Assembly: GCF_000799465.1 (NCBI RefSeq)
Contig: NZ_JUGU01000001.1
Span: 1-64,000, forward strand
Source of the DNA: Psychroserpens sp. Hel_I_66
GTDB taxonomy: Bacteria; Bacteroidota; Bacteroidia; Flavobacteriales; Flavobacteriaceae
Reading direction: 5' to 3'
Length of the DNA stretch: 64,000 nucleotides
Within the stretch, counting starts at the first letter, position 1; every line of letters starts with the position of its first letter. The notes beneath the pieces were generated by a model. It was not told where the DNA came from and did no database searches. It saw only the letters and a program-made list of their open reading frames with translations. The position numbers were made by a program, and so were the translations under genes. Positions 50,590 to 60,588 of the stretch are shown in pieces.

Positions 50590-51692
50590 TGGGTAGGTTT
50601 TGATGAGAGATTTTTTATAAATATAAAGAATTGGATAACAATCAATACTATTTCTAGAAATGGAAGATAGAGAACTAAATCTTTTTCGGTTAATTTTTTT
50701 GCAATCCCATATAAAACAGAATATTGAACAATAAACCTCAAAGCTATTAATACGATTACGATTTGCCATTGGTGCATAACAGCCATTAGCGTTATTGCCA
50801 AGATCCAAAATAAAACTTGGGAAATGTAAAATAACCCTAATGCGATTTTATGTTTTGACTTATAATGATTGGCAGTGCTAATGTGACGTCGCTTCTGTAA
50901 TAGCCAGGTTTTGAAGGTTTTCTTCGGAATGGAGTGTGTGAAACTTTCCGTAGAAATACAAATAGCAGTATTTTTATTTGTAGCAATTTCATTTACAAAT
51001 AAATCGTCATCTCCCGAAGCTATTTTCATATGGCTCATAAACCCTTTGGCTTCATAAAATAAGTCTTTGGTGTATGCTAAATTCCTTCCAACTGCCATAT
51101 ATGGTTCACCAATATGTGCATATGAAAAATATTGAACAGCAGTGATAAAAGTTTCAAACCTAATTAATAGATTTAATAGTGAGCCTTTAGTTTTTTGATA
51201 AGCTCCATAGCCAATAACCAAAGATTTTTGGTTATCAAATTGACCGCTCATTTCACTGATCCAGTTTTTTGAATTTGGTACGCAATCGGCATCTGTAAAC
51301 AGTAAATGATTGTATTTTGCAGCTTTTATGCCTAGAGTGAGTGCGTATTTTTTGTTTCCCCAAAAGGCTTCAATGGGTTTGACATTGACTATTTTTATGT
51401 TAGAATGTTCCTTTTTAAACCCTTCCATTACCTTAAGTGTCTTGTCTGTTGAGGAGTCATTTATCAAAACCACCTCAAACTGTTTATAAGACTGTGATAA
51501 TATTTTGGGAAGATTGTTTTTTAGATTTTGGGCTTCGTTTTTAGCGCAAATTATGATAGAAATTGGGTGTTCTAACTGAGACTTCTTTTTTTGCTTAAAG
51601 GATAGAAAACGACCAAAAATAATTCCGTAGAAAATAAGTTGAACACTTATTATGAAAATAAAAGTGTAAAAGAGAACCGTAAAAATTAGCAT
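50580..51692 (-). CDS. Glycosyltransferase family 2, membrane-bound
   Basis: A 370-residue enzyme. An N-terminal transmembrane helix (FYTFIFIISVQLIFYGIIFG) is followed by a GT-A domain: ISIIICAKNEAQNL, VVLINDSSTDKTL, the DxD motif in LFTDADCVPNSKN, SGDDDLFVNEI, and a basic QKRRHIS (Q/RxxRW-like) segment. Two or three C-terminal transmembrane helices (FYISQVLFWILAITLMAV and others) follow. It probably adds sugars to a lipid or polysaccharide at the inner membrane. It is the second gene of the operon with the small Cys-rich protein, the sigma factor and the Nramp-like transporter. Confidence 0.92.
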   Translation of the reverse strand: MLIFTVLFYTFIFIISVQLIFYGIIFGRFLSFKQKKKSQLEHPISIIICAKNEAQNLKNNLPKILSQSYKQFEVVLINDSSTDKTLKVMEGFKKEHSNIKIVNVKPIEAFWGNKKYALTLGIKAAKYNHLLFTDADCVPNSKNWISEMSGQFDNQKSLVIGYGAYQKTKGSLLNLLIRFETFITAVQYFSYAHIGEPYMAVGRNLAYTKDLFYEAKGFMSHMKIASGDDDLFVNEIATNKNTAICISTESFTHSIPKKTFKTWLLQKRRHISTANHYKSKHKIALGLFYISQVLFWILAITLMAVMHQWQIVIVLIALRFIVQYSVLYGIAKKLTEKDLVLYLPFLEIVLIVIQFFIFIKNLSSKPTHWK

Positions 51693-51695
51693 TAA

Positions 51696-51902
51696 CTATG
51701 ATGCGTGTTGAGGTTCGTTACAATTATCGAATTGGTCTGGAGTTTTTCCGCAGAAACCACAGGCATCACCATCTTTATTGAGCATTGGGTTTTGACTTGC
51801 GCATGTACCTGCAAATTTACCGTCTTTTTTAGCCCAAATTTTAATAGCTATTCCTGCAACACCTATTCCTAAAAGAAATAATGTAATAAGTAAAAGTTTC
51901 AT
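51696..51902 (-). CDS. Small Cys-rich membrane protein
   Basis: A 68-residue protein with one N-terminal transmembrane helix (LLLITLFLLGIGVAGIAIKIW) and a short soluble tail with four Cys arranged as CASQNP, then CGFCGK, then NCNEP. The tail reads like a small metal or redox site. I recall similar short proteins in flavobacteria with no function assigned. It is the promoter-proximal gene of the operon, 3 bases before the glycosyltransferase gene. Confidence 0.8.
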   Translation of the reverse strand: MKLLLITLFLLGIGVAGIAIKIWAKKDGKFAGTCASQNPMLNKDGDACGFCGKTPDQFDNCNEPQHAS

Positions 51903-51920
51903 TTGTTTTAATTATTTGTA

Positions 51921-51950
51921 CAAAGGTAAATATTTTGAATGGCTTTTCAA
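51921..51950 (-). promoter_or_regulatory. Promoter of the 51902-48830 operon (TTG-N19-TACCTTTG)
   Basis: On the minus strand TTG (51950-51948) and TACCTTTG (51928-51921) are spaced by 19 bases, a full match to the Bacteroidetes consensus. The ATG at 51902 is 18 bases downstream. Confidence 0.65.
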
Positions 51951-51982
51951 TGCATTTATACAATTTGAAAATTAGGATAAAA

Positions 51983-52018
51983 AAAAAGCCATTTTTGAAT
52001 TTTCAAAAATGGCTTTTT
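51983..52018 (-). terminator. Terminator after the anti-sigma gene
   Basis: A perfect 17-base stem (aaaaagccatttttgaa / ttcaaaaatggcttttt) with a T-run on the minus strand, 17 bases past the stop codon at 52036. Confidence 0.85.
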
Positions 52019-52035
52019 GTGGAATTAACGTGCTA

Positions 52036-52839
52036 TTAATTGTTTTTTGTCTTTAATTCTATTTCTGCTACTTCTTCATCATCAATAGCGTTGGTTTCAT
52101 TACCTTTTTTAGATCCAATTCGTATGCTCAAACCAAGTGCGTCTTTCATATACTTAAGTGATTGCATCTTTTTTTCTGAAGGATCCAAAATTCCAAGGCT
52201 AACAAGGTCTTCTTCCATTTTTGCGAAAACTTCATAAAATTGGTCTTTATCTAATTGTGGTAAAGACACAACATCTATCATGGAGGTTTTTTCTACAGCA
52301 TTGATATAAGCTACAGTTTTTAAATTTTTAGCTCTTGAATTTCCTCTCAAAACATATTTTTCTGTTTCGGGATTGTTCAATTTCATGAACTGACGCATCA
52401 CGTCATCAAGCTTTTCATTATTGTTATCGATATCTTTTCTTAGGTCAAAAACTTCTTCAACTACGACTTGGTTTTCTCTAAGTAATTCTTGGTTTTGTTG
52501 GTACATCATAAATGCTGTGCCAGCAAATAATAGTGCGACAACGCTTGCAGCAATACTATACCAAGGTGTGCGTCTACGTGAAGTTTCCATTTTGATAACT
52601 GGAATAGATGTTTTTTCAACTTCATCTAAAATATTATCTAAAATAAATTTAGGTGCTTCTTTTGCATCTGCTTTAGCTAAGATTTCAAGATTATTCTGTA
52701 ATCTCAAATATTCGCTTTCAACTTCAGGATAAGTGTCAATGTAGTGTTCTACCTTCAGACTATCTGAAGTAGTGATTTCATCTAGTATATACTTTTCAAG
52801 TAAACCAGACTGAAAAAAGTTATGTATTTTTTTTTCCAT
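52036..52839 (-). CDS. Anti-sigma factor (RskA-like), single-pass membrane protein
   Basis: A 267-residue protein. The N-terminal about 90 residues are helical (SGLLEKYILDEITTSDSLKVEHYIDTYPEVESEYLRLQNNL), like the zinc-less anti-sigma domain of RskA-type proteins. One transmembrane helix (WYSIAASVVALLFAGTAFMMY) follows, then a coiled coil and a beta-rich domain (FYEVFAKMEEDLVSLGILDPSEKKMQSLKY), which fits RskA. It lies 2 bases downstream of an ECF sigma gene, so it probably holds that factor inactive until a periplasmic signal arrives. Confidence 0.85.
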   Translation of the reverse strand: MEKKIHNFFQSGLLEKYILDEITTSDSLKVEHYIDTYPEVESEYLRLQNNLEILAKADAKEAPKFILDNILDEVEKTSIPVIKMETSRRRTPWYSIAASVVALLFAGTAFMMYQQNQELLRENQVVVEEVFDLRKDIDNNNEKLDDVMRQFMKLNNPETEKYVLRGNSRAKNLKTVAYINAVEKTSMIDVVSLPQLDKDQFYEVFAKMEEDLVSLGILDPSEKKMQSLKYMKDALGLSIRIGSKKGNETNAIDDEEVAEIELKTKNN

Positions 52840-52841
52840 TT

Positions 52842-53381
52842 TTATTCGGTTTCTGGATCATAAACCTTTTTAAGTTCTCTTAATCCAATTTTTAATCTAG
52901 ACTTAATTGTACCCAATGGTATATCTAATTCTTCACTTGCTTCTTGTTGGGTCATGCCCTCAAAAAATAAAGCTTTTAGCACTATTTGATACTTTTCGTC
53001 CAATCTAGCAACATGCTCTTTTAAATCGATAACATCTTGATTTAAATTTGCTGTTGGTAAGATATATACGTTTGATTTATCAATTTGGACTTCTTTCTCA
53101 AATCTATTATTAAAACTTCTTAATTTGTCTATTGCGGTATTTTTTGCAATTCTGTAAAGCCAAGTGAATAATTTTGCTTTTTTGGAATCGTATTTTTTAG
53201 CGTTTTTCCAAACTTTTATAAATGTTTCTTGGAGAGCATCTTGTGCGATTTCTTCATTAATAGTAACTTTTAAAATAACACCATAAAGACTGTCTGCATA
53301 ATTTTCATAAAGAAGATTCAATGCTTTTTTATCGCCTTTGCCAAGCAATTCTACTATTTGCTTTTCTATTGGAGTACTCAA
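52842..53381 (-). CDS. ECF RNA polymerase sigma factor
   Basis: A 179-residue sigma-70 family protein. Region 2 is seen in LYENYADSLYGVILKVTINEEIAQDALQETFIKVWKNAKKYD and FTWLYRIAKNTAIDKLRSF. Region 4 is seen in YQIVLKALFFEGMTQQEASEELDIPLGTIKSRLKIGLRELK. It is followed by its probable anti-sigma factor. The AT-rich 53382-53589 stretch upstream holds the promoter region but no consensus boxes I can defend. The sigma factor and its anti-sigma most likely autoregulate this pair. Confidence 0.93.
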   Translation of the reverse strand: MSTPIEKQIVELLGKGDKKALNLLYENYADSLYGVILKVTINEEIAQDALQETFIKVWKNAKKYDSKKAKLFTWLYRIAKNTAIDKLRSFNNRFEKEVQIDKSNVYILPTANLNQDVIDLKEHVARLDEKYQIVLKALFFEGMTQQEASEELDIPLGTIKSRLKIGLRELKKVYDPETE

Positions 53382-53589
53382 AAATTTTAAAAGTTAAAAA
53401 AAGTTAAAAAAAATAAATTTTAAAACGTCCAAAAATAAATTTCAATCGTATATAAATTAAAGTAGGGTAAAATTAGTAAAATATTATCAACATTAGAATT
53501 TAATCCATTTAACATAAATTTTTTGTGGAATAGAATTTTTCTTCCTTAAAGAAAATTGATTAATAGCATTTTCAAAACTATTCTATAGA

Positions 53590-53619
53590 AAAAAAGCCCT
53601 AATGATTTGGGGCTTTTTT
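53590..53619 (-). terminator. Terminator after murB
   Basis: The stem aaaaaagcccc-like / gggcttttttt starts directly after the murB stop codon, with a T-run on the minus strand. Confidence 0.7.
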
Positions 53620-54633
53620 TTATACAATATTGACTTCTGCCTCGATATCAATATTGAAAATTCGATGTACTGTTTTTTGTATTAGTTTTGAGAGTGCTAG
53701 AATTTCAGTTCCCGTAGCTCCTCCATAATTAACCAAGACAAGCGCTTGATTTTTGTGAACACCATAATTACCAAATGTTTTACCTTTAAAACCAGCTTTT
53801 TCTATGAGCCAACCTGCAGGTATTTTTACTTCTTTTTCTGAAACATTATAATGAGGTACCTCTTTAAAATTCAGTTGAAGTTTTGAAAATTCCTCAATTG
53901 AAATTACCGGATTTTTAAAGAAACTACCAGAATTTCCGATTTCCTTTGGATTTGGAAGTTTGCTCTCTCTAATTACGATTACTGCTTTAGAGATATCTTG
54001 TATTGTGGGTTCATCAATATTCCATTCTTTTAACTGAGAGCTAATTGCACCATAATTGGTGTGTAATTTATGATTTGCTGTACTCAATTTAAAAACCACG
54101 CTAACAATAATGTATTTTCCTTTTGCCTGTTGCTTAAAAATTGAATTTCTATAATCAAATTGACACGTATTTTTATCAAATGTTTCAATTTCTAAAGTTT
54201 TTAAATTTAGAGCATCACAGGATTGAAACGTGTCTTTTAACTCTACACCATAGGCACCAATATTTTGAATTGGGCTTGTGCCAACATTACCAGGAATGAG
54301 TGAAAGATTTTCCAAACCTCCAAAATCGTGTTCTAAAGTCCATAATACAAATTCATGCCAATTTTCACCAGCATTACATTTAATAAATACGTCATCTTCG
54401 GTTTTTGAAATGATCTCTTTCCCTTTTAAGTCTAAATGAATAACAAGGGCATCAATATCTTTGGTGAGCAACATGTTGCTGCCACCTCCTAAAATGAATT
54501 TTTGTGGATCGTTTTCCGAAGAAAAAATAGCAATTAAGTCTTCTAGGGTATTTACCGATACAAACTTCTTTGCATTGACGTCTATCCCAAATGTGTTGTA
54601 GGGTTTTAAGGATATGTTTTTGAGTATTTGCAC
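53620..54633 (-). CDS. murB: UDP-N-acetylenolpyruvoylglucosamine reductase
   Basis: A 337-residue FAD enzyme of peptidoglycan precursor synthesis. It carries LKPYNTFGIDVNAKKFV, the FAD-binding segment ILGGGSNML, LSLIPGNVGTSPIQNIGAYGVELKD, IVSVVFKL, GNSGSFFKNP with the catalytic Ser, and AGWLIEKAGFKGK. Length and motif order are those of the long E. coli-type (type I) enzyme. Its start overlaps the stop of the aminotransferase gene by one base. Confidence 0.96.
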   Translation of the reverse strand: MQILKNISLKPYNTFGIDVNAKKFVSVNTLEDLIAIFSSENDPQKFILGGGSNMLLTKDIDALVIHLDLKGKEIISKTEDDVFIKCNAGENWHEFVLWTLEHDFGGLENLSLIPGNVGTSPIQNIGAYGVELKDTFQSCDALNLKTLEIETFDKNTCQFDYRNSIFKQQAKGKYIIVSVVFKLSTANHKLHTNYGAISSQLKEWNIDEPTIQDISKAVIVIRESKLPNPKEIGNSGSFFKNPVISIEEFSKLQLNFKEVPHYNVSEKEVKIPAGWLIEKAGFKGKTFGNYGVHKNQALVLVNYGGATGTEILALSKLIQKTVHRIFNIDIEAEVNIV

Positions 54634-55823
54634 TAGTCTTTATAAACTTTTAATGCTTCTTTTAAAATGTATACTGCTTTTCTAAGACTGTTGGTATTGA
54701 GAACATACGCAATACGAATTTGGTTTAATCCCACGCCAGGAGTACTGTAAAATCCTGCAGCTGGAGCAACCATAATCGTCTCACCATCAACATCAAAAGA
54801 TTCTAGTAACCATTGGGCAAAAGCGTCACTGTTTTTTATTGGGAGCTGAGCAATACAATAAAAAGCGCCTTTTGGATTTGCGACTTGAACGCCATCTATT
54901 TTTTTTAGTTCTTCGACCAAGACGTTTCTTCTCTCTACATATTCTTCAATAACATCATCAAAATAACTTTGAGGAGTTTCCAAAGCAGCTTCACTTGCGA
55001 TTTGTGCTAAAGTAGGTGGACTTAGTCTTGCCTGTGCAAATTTCAAAACCGTTTTTATAACATCCTTATTTCTAGATACCAGACAACCTATTCTTGCACC
55101 GCACATGCTGTAGCGTTTAGATACAGAATCTATTACAATGGCATAATCATCTAACCCTTCTTCTTGTAAAATAGAGTGATGTTTTGCGCCTTCGTAAGCA
55201 AATTCCCTATACACTTCATCTGCAATTAAAAATAAATCGTGTTTTTTTACAATGCTCGCAAGTTTTTTTATTTCTTCTTCGGAATAGAGATAACCAGTTG
55301 GGTTTCCTGGATTGCAAATAAGGATTGCTTTTGTTTTTGGTGTGATTAGTTTTTCAAATTCCTCAATTGGAGGTAATGCAAAATTATCTTCAATTTTGGA
55401 TATCACAGGAACAACCGTTACTCCAGATGCTGTAGAAAAACCATTGTAATTGGCGTAAAATGGCTCTGGTATAATAACTTCGTCACCTACATCCATTACA
55501 CTACCAAATGAAAATAAAAGTGCCTCACTACCACCAGTTGTCACGATGATCTCGTCATGTTGGACATGAATGTCGTTTTTAGCGTAATAATTAGCGATTT
55601 TTTTTCGGTAAGCTTCAGATCCTTCAGAGCGCGTGTAGGCTAAAATATCAAGAGAGTGAACTCTTACAGCATCTAACGCGACTTGAGGCGTTTTAATATC
55701 TGGTTGCCCAATATTTAAATGATACACCGTTTTCCCTTCTTTATAAGCTTGTTCAGCATACGGGACTAATTTACGTATCGGTGATTCTGGCATTGAAACG
55801 CCCTTCTTTGATATTTTTGGCAT
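54633..55823 (-). CDS. PLP-dependent aminotransferase, class I/II
   Basis: A 396-residue fold-type I aminotransferase. It contains YHLNIGQPD, TTGGSEALLFSF, ICNPGNPTGYLYS with the PLP-stacking Asn, LIADEVYREF with the cofactor Asp, and the Schiff-base Lys in IDSVSKRYSMCGARIG. The C-terminal NQIRIAYVLN carries the carboxylate-binding Arg. It is most like aspartate or aromatic aminotransferases of the AspC/PatA type; the exact amino-acid preference cannot be read. It overlaps murB by one base and probably shares a transcript. Confidence 0.92.
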   Translation of the reverse strand: MPKISKKGVSMPESPIRKLVPYAEQAYKEGKTVYHLNIGQPDIKTPQVALDAVRVHSLDILAYTRSEGSEAYRKKIANYYAKNDIHVQHDEIIVTTGGSEALLFSFGSVMDVGDEVIIPEPFYANYNGFSTASGVTVVPVISKIEDNFALPPIEEFEKLITPKTKAILICNPGNPTGYLYSEEEIKKLASIVKKHDLFLIADEVYREFAYEGAKHHSILQEEGLDDYAIVIDSVSKRYSMCGARIGCLVSRNKDVIKTVLKFAQARLSPPTLAQIASEAALETPQSYFDDVIEEYVERRNVLVEELKKIDGVQVANPKGAFYCIAQLPIKNSDAFAQWLLESFDVDGETIMVAPAAGFYSTPGVGLNQIRIAYVLNTNSLRKAVYILKEALKVYKD

Positions 55824-55926
55824 AATTGTAATTTTAGATTGTAAAGTTCTGAAAATAATCTTAAATTATATTTAAAATGCTCTACGAAAAATATAATATA
55901 AAGTTAAGATTTGTAACTTGTCTGTA

Positions 55927-57288
55927 ATGTTTATGAATTTCAATAAAAAAACTAGCCTTTTAATTTGTGTTCTACTTTTGGGTATTTCGTTTTCATTTGG
56001 ACAAGGACGATTTAATTTGATTGATAAAAAGTATGACAAGATTAAATTCGAATTGATTAATAACCTTATTGTCTTACCAATAGAAATTAATGGAGTTGAG
56101 TTATCTTTTCTTTTAGACACTGGTGTAAGTAAGCCTATCCTGTTTAATATAGCCAATACAGACTCTCTTCAAATGAATAATGTTGAGACCATTTTCCTGC
56201 GTGGTCTGGGCGCTGGTGAAACTGTAAAAGCACTTAGGTCTAAAGGGAATTTCTTAAAAATAGGAGATGCAATTAATGTGAATCAAGAACTCTACGTGGT
56301 TTTTGATCAAGAAATTAATTTTACCCCAAGTTTAGGTGTGCCAGTGCATGGCATTATAGGCTATAGCTTGTTCAAGGATTTTATAGTGGAAATAAATTAC
56401 AGGTCCAAATATTTAAAATTGAATAATAGAGAAGACTACAGTTATAAATCCTGTAAAAAATGTGAGTCATTTAACCTTTCCTTTCATAATAATAAACCAT
56501 ATGTAGACGCTAAGGTAACTCTAGGAAAACAAGAATTGCCAGTTCGGCTTCTTATAGATACAGGAAGTAGCGATGCCTTATGGTTGTTCGAGGATGATGA
56601 TTTGGGGATATCGTCTAAAATCAATAATTATTTTTATGATTTTCTAGGCAGAGGCTTGAGTGGCAACGTACATGGTAAAAGGTCTAAAATTGGTGCTTTT
56701 CAAATTGGAAGTTTTGTTTTGAATGAGGTTAATACAGCTTTTCCGGACTCATCTGCTATCATGCAAGCTAGAAGAATTGAAGATAGAAATGGGAGTTTAT
56801 CTGCGGAAATTCTAAAACGCTTTAATATCATTTTCGATTATGAAAAGGCCAAGATGACATTAAAAAAGAACAGTAATTTCAAGTCAGAATTTAGATATAA
56901 TAGAAGCGGTATCGTTTTAGAGCAACGTGGCTTTAGAGTAGTACAAGAGGTTTTTGAGAAAAAGAGATTAGATAATTATGGTCGTTCAAACGACGATAAT
57001 ATTGTTATAAATTCTACAAAAACTTACCAAATGGGACTAAAACCAGCCTATACAGTCATTGAGGTAAGAGAAGGTTCTCCAGCACAAAAAGCAGGATTGT
57101 TAGCAGGAGATATGGTGATTTCTATTAATGGTAAACAATCATACGAGTTAAAACTACAAGAGGTCACAAATTATTTTAGAGGGAAAATAGGTAAAACGAT
57201 TAAGCTTAAAATTCAGCGAGAAAACCAAATTATTGCTGCTGAATTTAAATTAGAAGATGTATTCAAAAAAAAAGAACCCCAAAATTAA
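55927..57288 (+). CDS. Exported aspartic protease with two DTG motifs and a PDZ domain
   Basis: A protein of about 453 residues with a signal peptide (ends FSFGQ). Two retropepsin-like active-site motifs are present in one chain: FLLDTGVSKPILF near residue 60 and LLIDTGSSDALWLF near 215. A PDZ domain at the C-terminus (GSPAQKAGLLAGDMVISINGK) follows. The family is the Bacteroidetes aspartyl protease group with PDZ. The frame is open from a TTG at 55918; ATGs at 55927 and 55933 are both possible. It probably acts in the periplasm. It is divergent from the aminotransferase-murB operon. Confidence 0.88.
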   Translation: MFMNFNKKTSLLICVLLLGISFSFGQGRFNLIDKKYDKIKFELINNLIVLPIEINGVELSFLLDTGVSKPILFNIANTDSLQMNNVETIFLRGLGAGETVKALRSKGNFLKIGDAINVNQELYVVFDQEINFTPSLGVPVHGIIGYSLFKDFIVEINYRSKYLKLNNREDYSYKSCKKCESFNLSFHNNKPYVDAKVTLGKQELPVRLLIDTGSSDALWLFEDDDLGISSKINNYFYDFLGRGLSGNVHGKRSKIGAFQIGSFVLNEVNTAFPDSSAIMQARRIEDRNGSLSAEILKRFNIIFDYEKAKMTLKKNSNFKSEFRYNRSGIVLEQRGFRVVQEVFEKKRLDNYGRSNDDNIVINSTKTYQMGLKPAYTVIEVREGSPAQKAGLLAGDMVISINGKQSYELKLQEVTNYFRGKIGKTIKLKIQRENQIIAAEFKLEDVFKKKEPQN

Positions 57289-57299
57289 GGAGTTCTTTT
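57270..57299 (+). terminator. Terminator overlapping the protease stop codon
   Basis: The stem aaaagaaccCC / GGagttctttt has one mismatch. Its loop contains the TAA stop at 57286. It lies between convergent genes and can serve both. Confidence 0.55.
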
Positions 57300-57320
57300 A
57301 TAATATTTCAAAATGTAATT

Positions 57321-57749
57321 TTATTGCTCCATTACACTTTTACTAGTTTTTTCTAAAACACTAGTTTTGCTAGGATCTACAACTAAACCTTTTATTTTTA
57401 AAGCTACTGTTGGTGTATCTGCATTAGATGTAACAGTAATTGTTTTTCTAATAGGATTTACTCTATTAGTATCATACTTAACTTCAATTTTTCCAGTTTC
57501 ACCAGGTAAAATTGGTCCATCTGGTTTTTTAGGCACAGTACAACCACAAGTTGACTTCACGTTGGATATGATTAAAGGTGCATTACCAGTATTGATAAAT
57601 TCAAATGTTCTTACGCCATCAGAGCCTTTCTCGATAGTTCCGTAGTCTATAACATCGCTTTTAAATTCTATTTTTGCTACTTTTTCTTGAGCAAATGCTC
57701 CAAAGCTTAAAAAAGCCACACATAAAATTGCTACTAATTTTTTCATCAT
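57321..57749 (-). CDS. DUF1573 domain exported protein
   Basis: A 142-residue protein with a signal peptide (ends SFGAFAQ). The DUF1573 immunoglobulin-like domain follows: IDYGTIEKGSDGVRTFEFINTGNAPLIISNVKSTCGCTVP, then PGETGKIEVKYDTNRVNP and TVTSNADTP. The CGC pair is a family hallmark. It is periplasmic or cell-envelope located; the function is unknown. Transcribed alone, convergent with the protease gene. Confidence 0.92.
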   Translation of the reverse strand: MMKKLVAILCVAFLSFGAFAQEKVAKIEFKSDVIDYGTIEKGSDGVRTFEFINTGNAPLIISNVKSTCGCTVPKKPDGPILPGETGKIEVKYDTNRVNPIRKTITVTSNADTPTVALKIKGLVVDPSKTSVLEKTSKSVMEQ

Positions 57750-57894
57750 TTTAGTTTTAAATTGATACTTTCAAAATTACTTACTTTTTACGATTCTGCA
57801 AAATAAATTAGTTGTATGACCTCTTAATTAACATTAATTGATATTTAAGTGTTCATTATTTCTACTATTCATTTCACGAAAAAAGAAATATAAG

Positions 57895-57902
57895 TACTTT
57901 TG
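57895..57902 (+). promoter_or_regulatory. -7 element TACTTTTG for valS
   Basis: An exact TAnnTTTG match, 9 bases before the ATG at 57912. No good -33 TTG. Confidence 0.4.
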
Positions 57903-57911
57903 TCTGTTATA

Positions 57912-60566
57912 ATGCAAAAACAATACCAAAGCATGGAAATTCCATCAAAATATTCAGCGCAATCAGTAGAAAGTAAATGGTACGATTACTGGATGTCACA
58001 TAATTATTTTCATTCAACTCCAGATGAGAGAGAACCATATACAATTGTAATTCCGCCACCAAACGTAACCGGAATCTTGCATATGGGGCATATGTTGAAT
58101 AATACTATTCAAGATGTATTAATTCGTCGTGCGCGTTTACAGGGTAAAAACGCCTGTTGGGTTCCCGGTACAGATCATGCTTCTATTGCTACAGAAGCAA
58201 AGGTAGTCGCAAAATTGAAAGCTCAAGGCATTGATAAAAACAATCTATCTCGTGAAGAATTTCTAAAACACGCTTGGGATTGGACCGAAGAATATGGAGG
58301 CGTTATTTTAGAACAACTAAAAAAATTAGGCTGTTCATGTGATTGGGATCGTACCAAGTTTACGATGGATGATGATATGAGTGAAGCTGTAATCAAGGTG
58401 TTTGTCGATTTACACAACAAAGGTTTGATTTACAGAGGCTACCGCATGGTTAATTGGGATCCTGAGGCTAAAACAACATTGTCTGATGAAGAAGTAGTTC
58501 ATGTTGAAAAACAAGGGTTATTGTATTATTTAGAATATAAAATAGAAGGTAGCGATGAAAAGTTAACCATTGCGACCACACGTCCAGAAACCATTTTTGG
58601 CGATACAGCCATCTGTATCAATCCAACAGATGAGCGTTTTAAGCACTTACAGGGTAAAAAAGCGATTGTTCCTATCTGCGGAAGGATTATTCCAATTATC
58701 GAAGATGAATATGTTGATTTAGAATTTGGGACAGGCTGCCTAAAAGTAACACCTGCTCATGACGAAAATGACAAAGTTTTAGGAGATAAGCATGATCTCG
58801 AAGTGATCGATATCTTTAATGATGATGCGAGTTTGAATAGCTTCGGAATGCATTATGAGGGACAAGATCGTTTTGTCGTTAGAAAAGCAATTACAAAAGA
58901 GCTGGAAGCTTCTGGAGTTTTAATAAAAACCGAAAATCATGTTAATAAAGTAGGAACGTCAGAACGTACAAAAGCAGTCATTGAACCGCGATTGAGCGAT
59001 CAATGGTTCCTTAAAATGGAAGATTTGGCTAAGCCTGCAATTGATGCAGTGTTAAAAAATGGTGACGTAAAACTGTTTCCGAAGAAATTTGAAAATACTT
59101 ATAGACACTGGATGGAGAATATTCGCGACTGGAATATCTCACGACAATTACTTTGGGGACAACAAATTCCTGCGTATTTCTATGGCGACGGAAAAGAAGA
59201 TTATGTTGTTGCTGAAAATATTGAGGAAGCAGTAAAACTTGCAAGAAAAGCAACCAATAACGAAAATTTAAAAGCAGAGAATCTTCGTCAAGATACCGAT
59301 GCTTTAGACACTTGGTTCTCTTCATGGCTTTGGCCAATGAGTGTTTTTGACGGAATTAGAAATCCGGAAAACGAAGAAATCAAATATTACTATCCAACCA
59401 ATGATCTAGTTACAGGTCCAGATATTTTATTCTTTTGGGTAGCACGTATGATAATTGCAGGTTACGAATATAGAGACGAAAGACCTTTTGAAAATGTATA
59501 TCTCACAGGATTAGTTAGGGATAAGCAAAGACGAAAAATGTCTAAATCACTAGGAAATTCTCCAGATGCCTTAAAATTGATTGAAGATTATGGCGCAGAT
59601 GGTGTTCGTGTTGGTTTATTGCTGAGTTCTGCAGCAGGAAATGATTTAATGTTTGATGAAGAATTATGCCAGCAAGGAAAACAGTTTGCTAACAAAATAT
59701 GGAATGCCTTTAGATTGGTTCAAGGTTGGGAAGTAGATAAAACAATCGATCAACCTAAATCAAGCGCCATAGCTCTAGAGTGGTTTGAATCTAAATTTCA
59801 GCAAACACTATTAGAAATCGAAGACCACTTTAGTAAATATAGATTAAGTGATGCTTTAATGGCAACTTATAAATTAATTTGGGATGATTTTGCATCATGG
59901 CTATTAGAAATTATCAAACCCGCTTACCAGCAGCCTATTGATGCAAAAACTTTAGAAAGTACAAACGCGATTTTTGAAAATATTCTCAAAATATTACATC
60001 CGTTTATGCCTTTCTTAACTGAAGAGATTTGGCATTACATCAAAGAACGTAGTCCAGAAGAAGCATTGATTATTTCGACTTGGCCAAAAGCTAACCCGAT
60101 TAATGAAGAATTGATTTCAGAATTTGATTTTGCTTCGGAAGTGATTACTGGTATTAGAAACATTAGAACTCAAAAAAATATCGCATTTAAGGATGCGATA
60201 GGATTTTCAGTAGTAAACAACGAAAAGGTAGCGACTACTTTTGATGAAGTTATTGCTAAGTTGGGTAATCTAGAGAGTTTTGAATATGTTACAGAACCTG
60301 TTGAAGGAGCACTTACCTATCGCGTAAAGTCTAACGAATATTTTATCCCAATGGAAGGAAGTATCGACGTAGAGGCAGAAATAAAAAAATTAACCGAAGA
60401 GTTAAATTATACTGAAGGTTTTTTAAAGTCTGTACAAAAGAAATTGTCAAATGAACGTTTTGTAGCTGGAGCACCAGAGCAAGTTGTAGCAGCAGAAAAG
60501 AATAAGGAAGCAGATGCTTTAGCTAAGATTGAAACTATTAAATCAAGTTTGGAGAGTTTAAAATAA
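57912..60566 (+). CDS. valS: Valine--tRNA ligase
   Basis: An 884-residue class I aminoacyl-tRNA synthetase. The HIGH motif is GILHMGHML and the KMSKS motif is [10 protein letters not shown]. The editing (CP1) domain contains [12 protein letters not shown]. The C-terminal coiled coil (about residues 810-880: [24 protein letters not shown]) is typical of bacterial ValRS. Alternative starts are an ATG at 57933 ([10 protein letters not shown]) and a TTG at 57900, which lies inside the -7 box and can be set aside. It charges tRNA-Val in the cytoplasm. Confidence 0.96.
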   Translation: MQKQYQSMEIPSKYSAQSVESKWYDYWMSHNYFHSTPDEREPYTIVIPPPNVTGILHMGHMLNNTIQDVLIRRARLQGKNACWVPGTDHASIATEAKVVAKLKAQGIDKNNLSREEFLKHAWDWTEEYGGVILEQLKKLGCSCDWDRTKFTMDDDMSEAVIKVFVDLHNKGLIYRGYRMVNWDPEAKTTLSDEEVVHVEKQGLLYYLEYKIEGSDEKLTIATTRPETIFGDTAICINPTDERFKHLQGKKAIVPICGRIIPIIEDEYVDLEFGTGCLKVTPAHDENDKVLGDKHDLEVIDIFNDDASLNSFGMHYEGQDRFVVRKAITKELEASGVLIKTENHVNKVGTSERTKAVIEPRLSDQWFLKMEDLAKPAIDAVLKNGDVKLFPKKFENTYRHWMENIRDWNISRQLLWGQQIPAYFYGDGKEDYVVAENIEEAVKLARKATNNENLKAENLRQDTDALDTWFSSWLWPMSVFDGIRNPENEEIKYYYPTNDLVTGPDILFFWVARMIIAGYEYRDERPFENVYLTGLVRDKQRRKMSKSLGNSPDALKLIEDYGADGVRVGLLLSSAAGNDLMFDEELCQQGKQFANKIWNAFRLVQGWEVDKTIDQPKSSAIALEWFESKFQQTLLEIEDHFSKYRLSDALMATYKLIWDDFASWLLEIIKPAYQQPIDAKTLESTNAIFENILKILHPFMPFLTEEIWHYIKERSPEEALIISTWPKANPINEELISEFDFASEVITGIRNIRTQKNIAFKDAIGFSVVNNEKVATTFDEVIAKLGNLESFEYVTEPVEGALTYRVKSNEYFIPMEGSIDVEAEIKKLTEELNYTEGFLKSVQKKLSNERFVAGAPEQVVAAEKNKEADALAKIETIKSSLESLK

Positions 60567-60588
60567 TAAATATAAATATGCAATAATT

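Noticed and set aside
50590..50808. Upstream extension of the ECF sigma factor frame
   Set aside because: It overlaps the 3' end of the glycosyltransferase, whose transmembrane helices are clear there. The extension has no sigma-like features; the TTG at 50589 is preferred.
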